A stretch of DNA of 64,000 nt from an uncultured Alphaproteobacteria bacterium (GTDB lineage: Bacteria > Pseudomonadota > Alphaproteobacteria > HIMB59 > GCA-002718135), in assembly GCA_902623255.1 (NCBI GenBank), contig CACNSY010000005.1:1-64000 (forward strand). The letters run 5' to 3'. Positions 52,763-61,236 of the stretch are shown piece after piece. The position numbers and the translations under genes are program-made. The notes under the pieces were generated by a model. That model had not been told where the DNA came from. It saw only the letters and a program-made list of their open reading frames with translations, and ran no database searches. Numbering within the stretch: position 1 is the first letter of the stretch; every line of letters begins with the position of its first letter.

Positions 52763-53797
52763 TCAATTATGAACAACAGCTATTTTACCTGCATCAGAAT
52801 CAGGAGAGAAGAAATGCTCATATGATTTTTGAACATCTTCAATATTATATTGATGTGTAATTATTTGAGATAAATATTCTTGATTATTTTTAAGTAATTC
52901 ATGATTTGCTTCCATCTCATTGTAAGAAAAATATTCACTACCAAGAATGCTTCTTTCAGGACCCCCCATATCTGGATATTGTTCAAATTCTAAACCTTCA
53001 CCATTACCAACCATAACTAATACTCCTCTTTTAGCTAAAGCTTGAAGTGCATTTTTTCTAGCTATTGCTTTGCCTGTGGCATCAATAGCAACATCAGGAT
53101 TTTTAATTCCGTGCTGATCCATGCCCTCTTCTAAAGATTGTTTTGATAAGTCTATAGGTAACCCACCCATCTTTTCTGCTAATGGTAATCTAGATGATTT
53201 AACATCATTAATCAGAACAGGTAAATCTTTTGCAAAAGTTAATTTACTCATCGCTAAAAGTCCAAGACCGATAGGCCCTGCACCATTGATTAGCACTGAT
53301 TGAATATCTTTATGAACTAACTGTGCTCTTTTAGTAGCATGACCACCAGTACCCATTACATCTAAAAGCAATGTCGCATTTATTACATCAACACTTTCAT
53401 CAACTGGAAAGAAAACATAGTCATTAACTAAGTAGTATTCACAAAATGCACCATCAATATTAAAACCATAATCACAATTTTTATGCAAACATTGATTAGT
53501 TAAACCTAATTGGCAACTTCGACATTTATGACAATAATCATACAAGTACACAGCACCTTTCATGCCAATATCAAATTTAGCATTTTTTCCTTTATCTACA
53601 ATTACTCCGGCCCCTTCATGACCTGGAATACATTGAGGACTTCCATTATAAAATTGATTTCTGTCTGAGCCACATAATAAATTTGCTTTTGCCTGAATTA
53701 AAAGTTGATTATCACCTGGAGTTGGAATTTTTCTTTCTTCAAAATGTACTTTACCTTCTCCGGTAAAGATTGGAACATTCATAAATTCATTTTTCAT
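52763..53797 (-). CDS. Zinc-dependent dehydrogenase (MDR family)
   Basis: The 344-residue protein has the catalytic zinc site (Cys in LLCGSD, His-Glu in PGHEGAG), the structural zinc Cys cluster in DYCHKCRSCQLGLTNQC, and the NAD-binding GAGPIGLG. It resembles sorbitol/threonine dehydrogenases. It likely oxidises a sugar or polyol released from the imported substrate. It lies 2 bases after the fourth MalG-type permease gene, within the large operon. Confidence 0.9.
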   Translation of the reverse strand: MKNEFMNVPIFTGEGKVHFEERKIPTPGDNQLLIQAKANLLCGSDRNQFYNGSPQCIPGHEGAGVIVDKGKNAKFDIGMKGAVYLYDYCHKCRSCQLGLTNQCLHKNCDYGFNIDGAFCEYYLVNDYVFFPVDESVDVINATLLLDVMGTGGHATKRAQLVHKDIQSVLINGAGPIGLGLLAMSKLTFAKDLPVLINDVKSSRLPLAEKMGGLPIDLSKQSLEEGMDQHGIKNPDVAIDATGKAIARKNALQALAKRGVLVMVGNGEGLEFEQYPDMGGPERSILGSEYFSYNEMEANHELLKNNQEYLSQIITHQYNIEDVQKSYEHFFSPDSDAGKIAVVHN

Positions 53798-53799
53798 AT

Positions 53800-54618
53800 T
53801 TAAGAAGAAGAAATTATACTCTTAAAATAAAATTTTTGAAGCAAAATGAAAATAATCATGAAAGGTAAGTAAGAAATTACATATCCGGCATATGGATAAA
53901 TTGACCTAAATCCAATTTTAGAAAGAGTGACATTTAACATTTGCATATCAGCAGAGTTCATAATGATAAATGCAAGTAAATAATCTGTCCAAGAAATATA
54001 GATAGCAAATATAATTAAAGTAATTAAACCAGGGATAGCTAATGGAAGCATAATTGAAAAAAGAATTTGTATTTCTGAACTATCATTTAAAATTGCTACT
54101 TCCCGTAGAGATTTTGGGATACTATTAAAAGAATTGAACATTAAAAAAAAACCAATTGGCAAGACATAAATAGTATAAATGATAATTAAACCTAAATAAC
54201 TATCATTTAGATTAATTTTATAGAGCAGAATATATAAAGGAATAATTATTGAATAAACTGGAATTAAAAAAGGTAAAATTAATAAAATAAATATAAAATT
54301 TTTATAAGGTAGTTTTAGTAATGAAATGGAATAAGCTGCTAATACATTAATCATCAATGATAATATGACAGTTCCACTTGTTACAACCAAACTATTAAAA
54401 AAAGATTGTTTGAATGTATTTTTATTTGTTCTTATTTCTAAATCCCAAATAGAAAAAAAATTATTCAAAGTAAATGTACTTAAAAAATTATCAAACCTAA
54501 TTTCAGTTGTAGTTTTAAGAGAAAGAATTAATATTATTAGAACAGGAAATAATATTAAAATAGATAAAACAGTATTAATCGTATAATACCAAAACTTGTC
54601 CTTAAAAATAAAAGACAT
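53800..54618 (-). CDS. MalG-type permease, fourth and diverged copy
   Basis: The 272-residue protein has six predicted membrane helices and is homologous to the three other MalG-type proteins of the operon (shared FLIPVYSIIIPLY, SLREVAIL, LAIPGL, SWTDYLLAF). The EAA loop reads REVAILNDSSEIQ, so the conserved Gly is Asp. The usual C-terminal RGVTGSAVKE is replaced by FKSIISSS, and the SDWYWYY start motif is lost. It may couple poorly to the ATPase, or serve with an altered partner. It is the last permease gene before the dehydrogenases. Confidence 0.85.
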   Translation of the reverse strand: MSFIFKDKFWYYTINTVLSILILFPVLIILILSLKTTTEIRFDNFLSTFTLNNFFSIWDLEIRTNKNTFKQSFFNSLVVTSGTVILSLMINVLAAYSISLLKLPYKNFIFILLILPFLIPVYSIIIPLYILLYKINLNDSYLGLIIIYTIYVLPIGFFLMFNSFNSIPKSLREVAILNDSSEIQILFSIMLPLAIPGLITLIIFAIYISWTDYLLAFIIMNSADMQMLNVTLSKIGFRSIYPYAGYVISYLPFMIIFILLQKFYFKSIISSS

Positions 54619-54623
54619 CGCTT

Positions 54624-55520
54624 TTATTCTTTAACGGCACTTCCTGTAATACCCCTAATAAAGTATCTTTGTAAAATTGAATAAATAATAATAATTGGTA
54701 TAAAACTTATGATTGAACCTGCTGTTAAATTACCCCATTTCATTTCAAATTTAGCACCGCCAAGTGCTATTTTTGCAAGTGTAGTATTAAGCATAATATT
54801 TTCAGGACTATTAATATAAATAAAAGCTAAAATGTAATCATTCCATGAAATATATAAGGCAAAAACCATTACAGTTAATAATCCTGGTACTGCTAGAGGT
54901 ATCATTATTGTAGTCATAATTCTTAGTTCTGAAGTTCCTTCCAACAAAGCCACTTCTCTTAATGATGTAGGGATACTGTTAAAAGCATTTCTCATCATAA
55001 AAACGCCAATAGGCAGCATACCTGTTGCGTGTAAAAATATTAAACCAATATGAGTATCGGTTAAACCAAGAGATTTAAGTAATTTATAGATTGGTATAAT
55101 CAATGAAACTGCAGGAATTAATATCGGTAAAATTAATGCAATAAAAATTGCTTCTTTAAATGGTATTCTAAAAAAAGTTAAAGAATAACCAGCTAGTGTT
55201 GAAACGATTAAAGATAGAACAATAGTTCCTAATGTGACTATACTACTGTTAAAAAAAGCTCTTTCAATACCTGCTGTTATGGTTGTACTGCCAGATATTT
55301 TTTTTTGCAGTTTAGTCCTCATTTCATCATCGAAATTCCATGTGGTGTCATAGTACTCCCATGTCCAATTATGAGGATAGAAAGTTGGGTTACTTGTAAT
55401 TAATTCATCCGGGACCTTAACAGAAGAAATAAAAGTCCAGTAAATAGGGAATAATATTATAACTACTAAAGCATAGTTAATAACATAATACCAATACCAA
55501 TCAGATGAATACCTTTTCAT
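54624..55520 (-). CDS. MalG-type permease, third copy
   Basis: The 298-residue protein has six predicted helices and is close to the copy at 59405 across most of its length: the start RYSSDWYWYYVIN, EAA loop LREVALLEGTSELRI, SWNDYILAFIYINSPEN and the end RGITGSAVKE. A loop insert between helices 1 and 2 (MRTKLQKKISGSTTITAGIE) differs from the other copies and should face the periplasm. It has 5 bases to the fourth copy and 1 base after the second copy. It is a full-length permease. Confidence 0.92.
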   Translation of the reverse strand: MKRYSSDWYWYYVINYALVVIILFPIYWTFISSVKVPDELITSNPTFYPHNWTWEYYDTTWNFDDEMRTKLQKKISGSTTITAGIERAFFNSSIVTLGTIVLSLIVSTLAGYSLTFFRIPFKEAIFIALILPILIPAVSLIIPIYKLLKSLGLTDTHIGLIFLHATGMLPIGVFMMRNAFNSIPTSLREVALLEGTSELRIMTTIMIPLAVPGLLTVMVFALYISWNDYILAFIYINSPENIMLNTTLAKIALGGAKFEMKWGNLTAGSIISFIPIIIIYSILQRYFIRGITGSAVKE

Positions 55521-55521
55521 G

Positions 55522-56379
55522 TTACTCTTTTACGGCACTTCCAGTCACTCCTCTAACAAAGTATTGTTGAAGAAAAATATAGAAAATTATGATTGGTACA
55601 AAACTTATTATTGCGCCAGCATTTAAAAGCCCCCAAAAAGTATCAAATTGAGATCCTGCAAATGTTAGTTTCATAAGGAAGACATTTAACATTTCCATAT
55701 CAATAGTATTTACAAAGAGAAAAGCTAAAATAAAATCATTCCATGAACCATAAAGAGCAAAAACCATTAGCGTTAAAAGACCTGGTATGGCTAATGGCAA
55801 CATCACAGTAAACATAATACGTAATTCACTAGAACCTTCTAACAAAGCTACCTCACGTAAAGATGTTGGTATGCTCATAAAAGCATTTCTCATTAAAAAA
55901 ATACCTAAAGTTAACATGCCTGTGGAGTGAATTAATATTAAGCCTAAATATGAGTTCATCAATCCAAGCTCTTTTACTAATTTATAAAGAGGAATTAAGA
56001 GTGATATTCCAGGTATTAAAATTGGCATAATTATAAGTAAAAAAATAAAATGTCTAAATGGAGTTCTTAAAATAGTAAGAGCATATGCAGCTAAAGTAGA
56101 AATAACTGCTGACACCAGTACAGTTCCAATTGAAACAATTGCACTATTTGTAAATGCAGATCTTACATTACCTCTAGAGCTAGTAGGCTCTAAATTCCAA
56201 ATTCTTTCATAACTTTCAAATGTTGGATTTATAGGAAAGAGTGTTGGAGTATTTGTTATTAATTCATCAGGTGGCTTTATAGATGAAACAAAAGCCCAAT
56301 AAATAGGAAATGAAACAAGAATAATCAAAGTAACATTTATAAGATAATATAAATACCAATCTGTTTTATATTTTTGCAT
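55522..56379 (-). CDS. MalG-type permease, second copy
   Basis: The 285-residue protein has six predicted helices, the EAA loop LREVALLEGSSELRI with its Gly, FPIYWAFVSSIKPPDELI after helix 1 and the RGVTGSAVKE end. Its periplasmic loop insert (EPTSSRGNVRS) is short. I take ATG 56379 over the TTG one codon upstream. It follows the GH127 gene by 18 bases and begins a run of three MalG-type genes. Confidence 0.92.
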   Translation of the reverse strand: MQKYKTDWYLYYLINVTLIILVSFPIYWAFVSSIKPPDELITNTPTLFPINPTFESYERIWNLEPTSSRGNVRSAFTNSAIVSIGTVLVSAVISTLAAYALTILRTPFRHFIFLLIIMPILIPGISLLIPLYKLVKELGLMNSYLGLILIHSTGMLTLGIFLMRNAFMSIPTSLREVALLEGSSELRIMFTVMLPLAIPGLLTLMVFALYGSWNDFILAFLFVNTIDMEMLNVFLMKLTFAGSQFDTFWGLLNAGAIISFVPIIIFYIFLQQYFVRGVTGSAVKE

Positions 56380-56397
56380 CAATTAAATTAATTAAAA

Positions 56398-58344
56398 TTA
56401 ATTTTCATTAACCCATACTAACATTTCATTTTCGCCTCTGTTAGACCAGCAATAATATGGAATAAACTTGAGTGATGTTTCCATCATATCAGGTTTATCT
56501 TGAATATATAAATTATCAGTATCTTTAAATTTAAAACCTTTAGTTGTTAAAGAAATAATATCTTCAGAATGAATTTTTTCGTTTTTTTCATCAAGGTTAT
56601 TATTTGTATTTAAAACTAATTTATTTAAATAATTACCATTATCATGTTCTTCTAAACAATATAGAACAGGACCTCTAAATAAACATGCTCTTCCTACATT
56701 GTATCTAACATTTGGATTGGTGCGAACATATCTCGGAGAAAAATCAAAATGTAATTCAACAACATCATTTTTTTGCCAATTTTTATGTATTTTTGCATAC
56801 CCATTAACAACTTCATAATCGACTTTAGATCCATTAAGATTAATTTGCATATTCTTATCCCATGAAGGAATTCTAAAATAAATCGTTGTTTCCTTGTTAG
56901 CTGATTCAATTATTTCAATTTTTGAATATCCTTTATGAGGAAAATCACTTGTTTGATTTAATTTTATACCCTGAGGCTTATTCATAAAATTAGTTTCTGA
57001 TGAAATATACTGATCAACTACTAATGAATCTTCAAATTCATTGTAAATGTACATATCCATACTTGCAAATAGACGCGTGATATTTGGAGGGCAACAAGAA
57101 CACTTATGATATTCATCTCTTACCCCATGTCTTCTTTGTTGCGAATGTAAATAACCAGGATTACATTCTAAATAATTATCATAGAAAAATCCTTTTCCAT
57201 CAAGTGAAGTGCTAGCAAGTAATAAATTATACAAACTATTTTCAACAATATCACCATACTCACTATTTAATTCCATCTTCGACATTCTATTAGCAAAATA
57301 AATTAGCGCTATTGTTGCACATGTCTCAGCATAAGCCATGTCATTAGGTAAATCATAATCAAAAGTAAATCTCTCGCCTATATGAGCACTTCCAACACCA
57401 CTGTGTACATACATTCTTTTATCAACAATATTTCTCCATAAAGTTTTACAAGCTTTTAACATTTGCTCATCATTATTTAATCTTGCTAAGTCCGCCATGG
57501 CAGTAAACATGTACAGAGCTCTTACAGAATGTCCTTCAGCTGTCTTTTGATCAACTGGCCTCTCATGAGCCTGCCAATAATGCAAATCTCTAAATGTTTT
57601 ACCCATAAAATCTTGATCGAAAGCTGCAAAATCTCTCATTGCTGATGGCAATAATGAAAAATCAATTTCACCTTCTTTTTCCATTAATTTCTTTTTTTCT
57701 TTTACATAATAATGATCTTCGGGTTTTTCGTGGGTTCCACGTTCATCTATAAAGTAAGTTGCAAGATCAAGAAATTTTTTCTTATTTGTATGCTCATAAG
57801 CTTTTACAAGTGCTAATTCAATTTCTTGATGACCAGGATAGCCTCTCATCTTCCCTTCTTCTTTTCCAAATTTAGAAATAATATGATCAACATATCTTTC
57901 CATAGCATCGAAAAATTTTGAATTTCCAGTCGCTTTATGATGTTCAACTGCAGATTCAAGTAAATGTCCCGCGCAATATAATTCATGCCTATCTCTTAAA
58001 TTCGTAAATTTATTATCCGGTTCATGCTTTGAGAAAAAATAATTTAAATAACCATCTTCCTCTTGATTAGCGATAATTTTATCAATAATTGAATCACATA
58101 TTTGTTCTAATTTTTCATCCTTTTCTTGCTGCATAGAAAAGAAAGCACCTTCCATTAATTTTGCTAGATCTGACTCCCAAAAAATATGTGGTCTTTCTTT
58201 CACAGGATCATTGTCACCAGTCAACGCTCTAATTCTTCCAGTATCTTCAAATGATTTTAAAACTGCATATAAAGAAACGTTTTTGTTTAATTCTTTTCTC
58301 TCTTTCCAAAAACCATTATTTATTTTTGTATCTGTAATGTTCAT
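56398..58344 (-). CDS. GH127 beta-L-arabinofuranosidase-like enzyme (DUF1680)
   Basis: The 648-residue protein has the (alpha/alpha)6 barrel typical of GH127, with the zinc/nucleophile region at about residues 390-440: an acidic residue in YLECNPG and the HKCSCCPPN cluster, in which a Cys serves as nucleophile in known GH127 enzymes. A C-terminal beta-domain follows. It has no signal peptide. It would cleave beta-L-arabinofuranosides, such as those on hydroxyproline-rich glycoproteins, in the cytoplasm. It overlaps the ATPase gene by 4 bases and lies among the permease genes. Confidence 0.93.
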   Translation of the reverse strand: MNITDTKINNGFWKERKELNKNVSLYAVLKSFEDTGRIRALTGDNDPVKERPHIFWESDLAKLMEGAFFSMQQEKDEKLEQICDSIIDKIIANQEEDGYLNYFFSKHEPDNKFTNLRDRHELYCAGHLLESAVEHHKATGNSKFFDAMERYVDHIISKFGKEEGKMRGYPGHQEIELALVKAYEHTNKKKFLDLATYFIDERGTHEKPEDHYYVKEKKKLMEKEGEIDFSLLPSAMRDFAAFDQDFMGKTFRDLHYWQAHERPVDQKTAEGHSVRALYMFTAMADLARLNNDEQMLKACKTLWRNIVDKRMYVHSGVGSAHIGERFTFDYDLPNDMAYAETCATIALIYFANRMSKMELNSEYGDIVENSLYNLLLASTSLDGKGFFYDNYLECNPGYLHSQQRRHGVRDEYHKCSCCPPNITRLFASMDMYIYNEFEDSLVVDQYISSETNFMNKPQGIKLNQTSDFPHKGYSKIEIIESANKETTIYFRIPSWDKNMQINLNGSKVDYEVVNGYAKIHKNWQKNDVVELHFDFSPRYVRTNPNVRYNVGRACLFRGPVLYCLEEHDNGNYLNKLVLNTNNNLDEKNEKIHSEDIISLTTKGFKFKDTDNLYIQDKPDMMETSLKFIPYYCWSNRGENEMLVWVNEN

Positions 58345-59396
58345 ATTCTCAATCTCTCCTCACTATTAATATCAAAAAAGTAACAATCTTCTTTATTGAA
58401 GTTTAATTTTAAAACTGAATCAATATCATACTGTGTGTTTTTATCTGTTTTGACAATTAGATTTTGATTATTTGATTTAAATGTTACTAGATTTGCTTCG
58501 CCGGTTAATTCGACAGAATAAACCTTGGCAGATCCATTATTTGTATCAGAATCATTAACTATTTGAATTTTATCAGGTCTTACTCCAAGGGTAATATCAC
58601 CTTCATAATCAATATCAAAAGATGTCGTAAGACTATCAGAAATAAATTTTTTGTTTTCTACACGGCCATCAATCAAATTCATTGCAGGTGAACCAATAAA
58701 ACCAGCAACAAATTTAGAAGAAGGATCATCAAATATTACCTGCGGTTTATCAAACTGCAAAAGTTTTCCGTGGTTCATAACAGCAATTCTATTTGCAAGT
58801 GTCATCGCTTCTACCTGATCGTGAGTTACATATATTGTCGTTACGCCAAGTCGGTGGTGTAGATTTTTTAATTCTGCTCTCGTTGTAACTCTCAATATAG
58901 CATCAAGATTTGAAAGAGGCTCATCCATTAAAAAGACACGTGGTTGACGAACTATTGCTCTTGCTAAAGCAACTCGTTGCCTTTGACCACCTGATAGTTC
59001 CGCTGGCTTACGGTGTAATAAATCTTGCAATTCAACAAGTGAAGAGACTTCTTTAATGAGTTTATCGTGTTCTGAGCTTGGAATTTTTTTCATTTTTAGA
59101 GGATAAGCAATATTATTTCTAACAGTCATGTGGGGGAAAAGACTATAATTTTGGAATACCATTGATACATCTCTTTTTCTTGGGTCAACATCGTTTACAA
59201 TTTCATCACCAATTTTGATCTCGCCATCAGTTATATCTTCTAATCCAGCAACAAGACGCATAGTAGTTGTTTTACCACATCCTGAGGGTCCTAAAAGCAC
59301 AACGAATTCACCTTCATTGATATGAAGATTTACTTCATCAACAGCAGTAACATCTCCCCATTTTTTTGTTACATTTTTTAAATCTACAGAATACAT
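58341..59396 (-). CDS. MalK/UgpC-type sugar ABC transporter ATPase
   Basis: The 351-residue protein has Walker A GPSGCGKT, Q-loop MVFQNYSLFPHM, signature LSGGQRQRVALARA, Walker B VFLMDEPLSNLDA and the H-loop VTHDQVEAMT. A C-terminal OB-fold regulatory domain (about residues 235-351) has GVRPDKIQI. It drives sugar import and is the only MalK-type ATPase gene in the window, although three importers are encoded. It is 8 bases from the first MalG-type gene, and it may be shared. Confidence 0.96.
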   Translation of the reverse strand: MYSVDLKNVTKKWGDVTAVDEVNLHINEGEFVVLLGPSGCGKTTTMRLVAGLEDITDGEIKIGDEIVNDVDPRKRDVSMVFQNYSLFPHMTVRNNIAYPLKMKKIPSSEHDKLIKEVSSLVELQDLLHRKPAELSGGQRQRVALARAIVRQPRVFLMDEPLSNLDAILRVTTRAELKNLHHRLGVTTIYVTHDQVEAMTLANRIAVMNHGKLLQFDKPQVIFDDPSSKFVAGFIGSPAMNLIDGRVENKKFISDSLTTSFDIDYEGDITLGVRPDKIQIVNDSDTNNGSAKVYSVELTGEANLVTFKSNNQNLIVKTDKNTQYDIDSVLKLNFNKEDCYFFDINSEERLRI

Positions 59397-59404
59397 ATAA
59401 CCCC

Positions 59405-60331
59405 CTATTCTTTTACTGCGCTTCCTGTAACTCCTCTAACAAAATATTGCTGAAGAAAAGTATAAAAAATTATTATTGGAAGAAAACTAACAATTGAGCC
59501 CGCTGTTAGACTTCCCCATTTCATTTCAAATTGAGATCCACCTAATGCAATTTTCATTAATGAAATATTTAACATTGTATTTTCTGGTGAATTTATAAAT
59601 ATAAAAGCATAAATGTAATCATTCCACGAAACATACATGGCAAAAACCATAACTGTTAAAAGACCTGGGATTGCTAAAGGTAGCATAACAGAAGTAATAA
59701 TTTTTAATTCACTTGATCCTTCAAGCATTGCCACCTCTCTTAATGAGGAAGGAATGCTGTTAAACGCATTTCTCATCATAAAGATTCCTAAAGGCAACAT
59801 TCCACAAGTATGTATCAAGATTAAACCTAAATGAGTATTAGTAAGACCAAGGTCTTTTAATAATTTATAGAGCGGTATTATTAGAGAAATACCTGGTATT
59901 AAAATTGGTAATATTACTAATAAGAAAAAAAAATTTTTTAAAGGAGTATTTAAAACAGTTAGTGCATATCCCCCTAAGGTACAAACGATAATAGTTAGTA
60001 TAATTGTTCCAGCTGAAACTATTGCACTATTCATAAAAGGTCTTTTAACTCCTTCACCATCAAGTCTAAATTTGCTCTCAATTTCAACACCAGATGATTC
60101 TGAGTCTTCTGACTCAGTATCTTGAAGTCTTTTAAGTCTATCAAAATTCCAAATTTGATCATAATACTGTAGAGTTAAATCATGAGGGTAAAAAGTAGGC
60201 TCACTAGTAATTAGTTCACTAGGTTTTTTAAATGATGAAATAAGTGTCCAATAAATTGGAAAAATAATAATTATAACTAAAGTATAATTAATTGCATAAT
60301 ACCAGTACCAATCTGATGAGTAACGTCTCAC
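59405..60331 (-). CDS. MalG-type permease, first copy
   Basis: The 308-residue protein has six predicted helices, the EAA loop LREVAMLEGSSELKI, SWNDYIYAFIFINSPEN and the end RGVTGSAVKE. It has the longest insert between helices 1 and 2, with an acidic run (DTESEDSESSGVEIES) that should face the periplasm. The start is GTG at 60331, directly after the MalF-type stop. It is the copy directly partnered by gene order with the MalF-type protein and the ATPase. Confidence 0.93.
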   Translation of the reverse strand: MRRYSSDWYWYYAINYTLVIIIIFPIYWTLISSFKKPSELITSEPTFYPHDLTLQYYDQIWNFDRLKRLQDTESEDSESSGVEIESKFRLDGEGVKRPFMNSAIVSAGTIILTIIVCTLGGYALTVLNTPLKNFFFLLVILPILIPGISLIIPLYKLLKDLGLTNTHLGLILIHTCGMLPLGIFMMRNAFNSIPSSLREVAMLEGSSELKIITSVMLPLAIPGLLTVMVFAMYVSWNDYIYAFIFINSPENTMLNISLMKIALGGSQFEMKWGSLTAGSIVSFLPIIIFYTFLQQYFVRGVTGSAVKE

Positions 60332-61210
60332 TTAGTAATTCTTTCTAAATAAACGTAATTGAATTACAGTAAGTACAAAAAGTATTATCATTATAATTAC
60401 ACCAAGAGATGCAGCTGGACCTAATTTGAAATAATCAAATCCCATATCAACAGTGTGCATAACAAGTGTTTTAGTAGAGTTTGAAGGACCACCTCTTGTC
60501 ATAATTACAAATTGTTCATATGCTTGAATTGAACCTGCTATGGATAAAATTAAAGCAAGGGCAATTGAAGGTCTTAAAAGTGGAAGTGTTACATTCCAAA
60601 TTGTTTGCCATCTTGAAGCTCCCATTAATTTAGATGCTTCGTAATAATCATCTCTTATAGCTTGTAATCCAGCTATCAAAATAATCATTTGGATACCAGA
60701 AAACTTCCATGTAACCATAGCATTTACAGCCCACATTGAAGATGTTCCTGTTTTCCAAACATTAAGATTTTTATTTTCTCCACCAAAACCAAAAAATTCT
60801 AATGCATAAACAATAACTCCATACATTTCACTGTAGAGCCATAACCAGACATAACTAGCTGTAGCAAAAGACATAACGACCGGTAAAAAATAGATACTTC
60901 TAAAAAAAGTTGTTCCCCAAGCTTTAGCATTGCATAATAATGCGGTTCCAATAGCAACAACAAATAACATTGGTGTAACGGTTAAAGTGTAAACAAAAGT
61001 AAATTTCAAAGATTCCCAGAAACGTTCATCCTGGAACATAAAAATATAATTATCTAGACCTACCCACTTTGGTTTTCCAAAAAGTGGCCATTTGTGAAAT
61101 GACATGTAAAAAGAATTTACAAGAGGATAAAGAAAAAAGACTGCAAGTAAAATTAATGCAGGCGAAACCATTAAAAGACCAACGAGTTGTTCTTTTCGTA
61201 ATCTACTCAT
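60332..61210 (-). CDS. MalF-type permease
   Basis: The 292-residue protein has six predicted helices and the EAA-type loop DDYYEASKLMGASRWQTIWNVTLPLLRPS. It starts EQLVGLLMVSPALILLAVFFLYPL, the usual MalF/UgpA first helix. It lies 26 bases after the binding-protein gene and directly before the first MalG copy. It is the only MalF-type gene for the four MalG-type genes of the operon. Confidence 0.94.
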   Translation of the reverse strand: MSRLRKEQLVGLLMVSPALILLAVFFLYPLVNSFYMSFHKWPLFGKPKWVGLDNYIFMFQDERFWESLKFTFVYTLTVTPMLFVVAIGTALLCNAKAWGTTFFRSIYFLPVVMSFATASYVWLWLYSEMYGVIVYALEFFGFGGENKNLNVWKTGTSSMWAVNAMVTWKFSGIQMIILIAGLQAIRDDYYEASKLMGASRWQTIWNVTLPLLRPSIALALILSIAGSIQAYEQFVIMTRGGPSNSTKTLVMHTVDMGFDYFKLGPAASLGVIIMIILFVLTVIQLRLFRKNY

Positions 61211-61236
61211 AAGTTTCGCCTACAATGTTTTATCTA

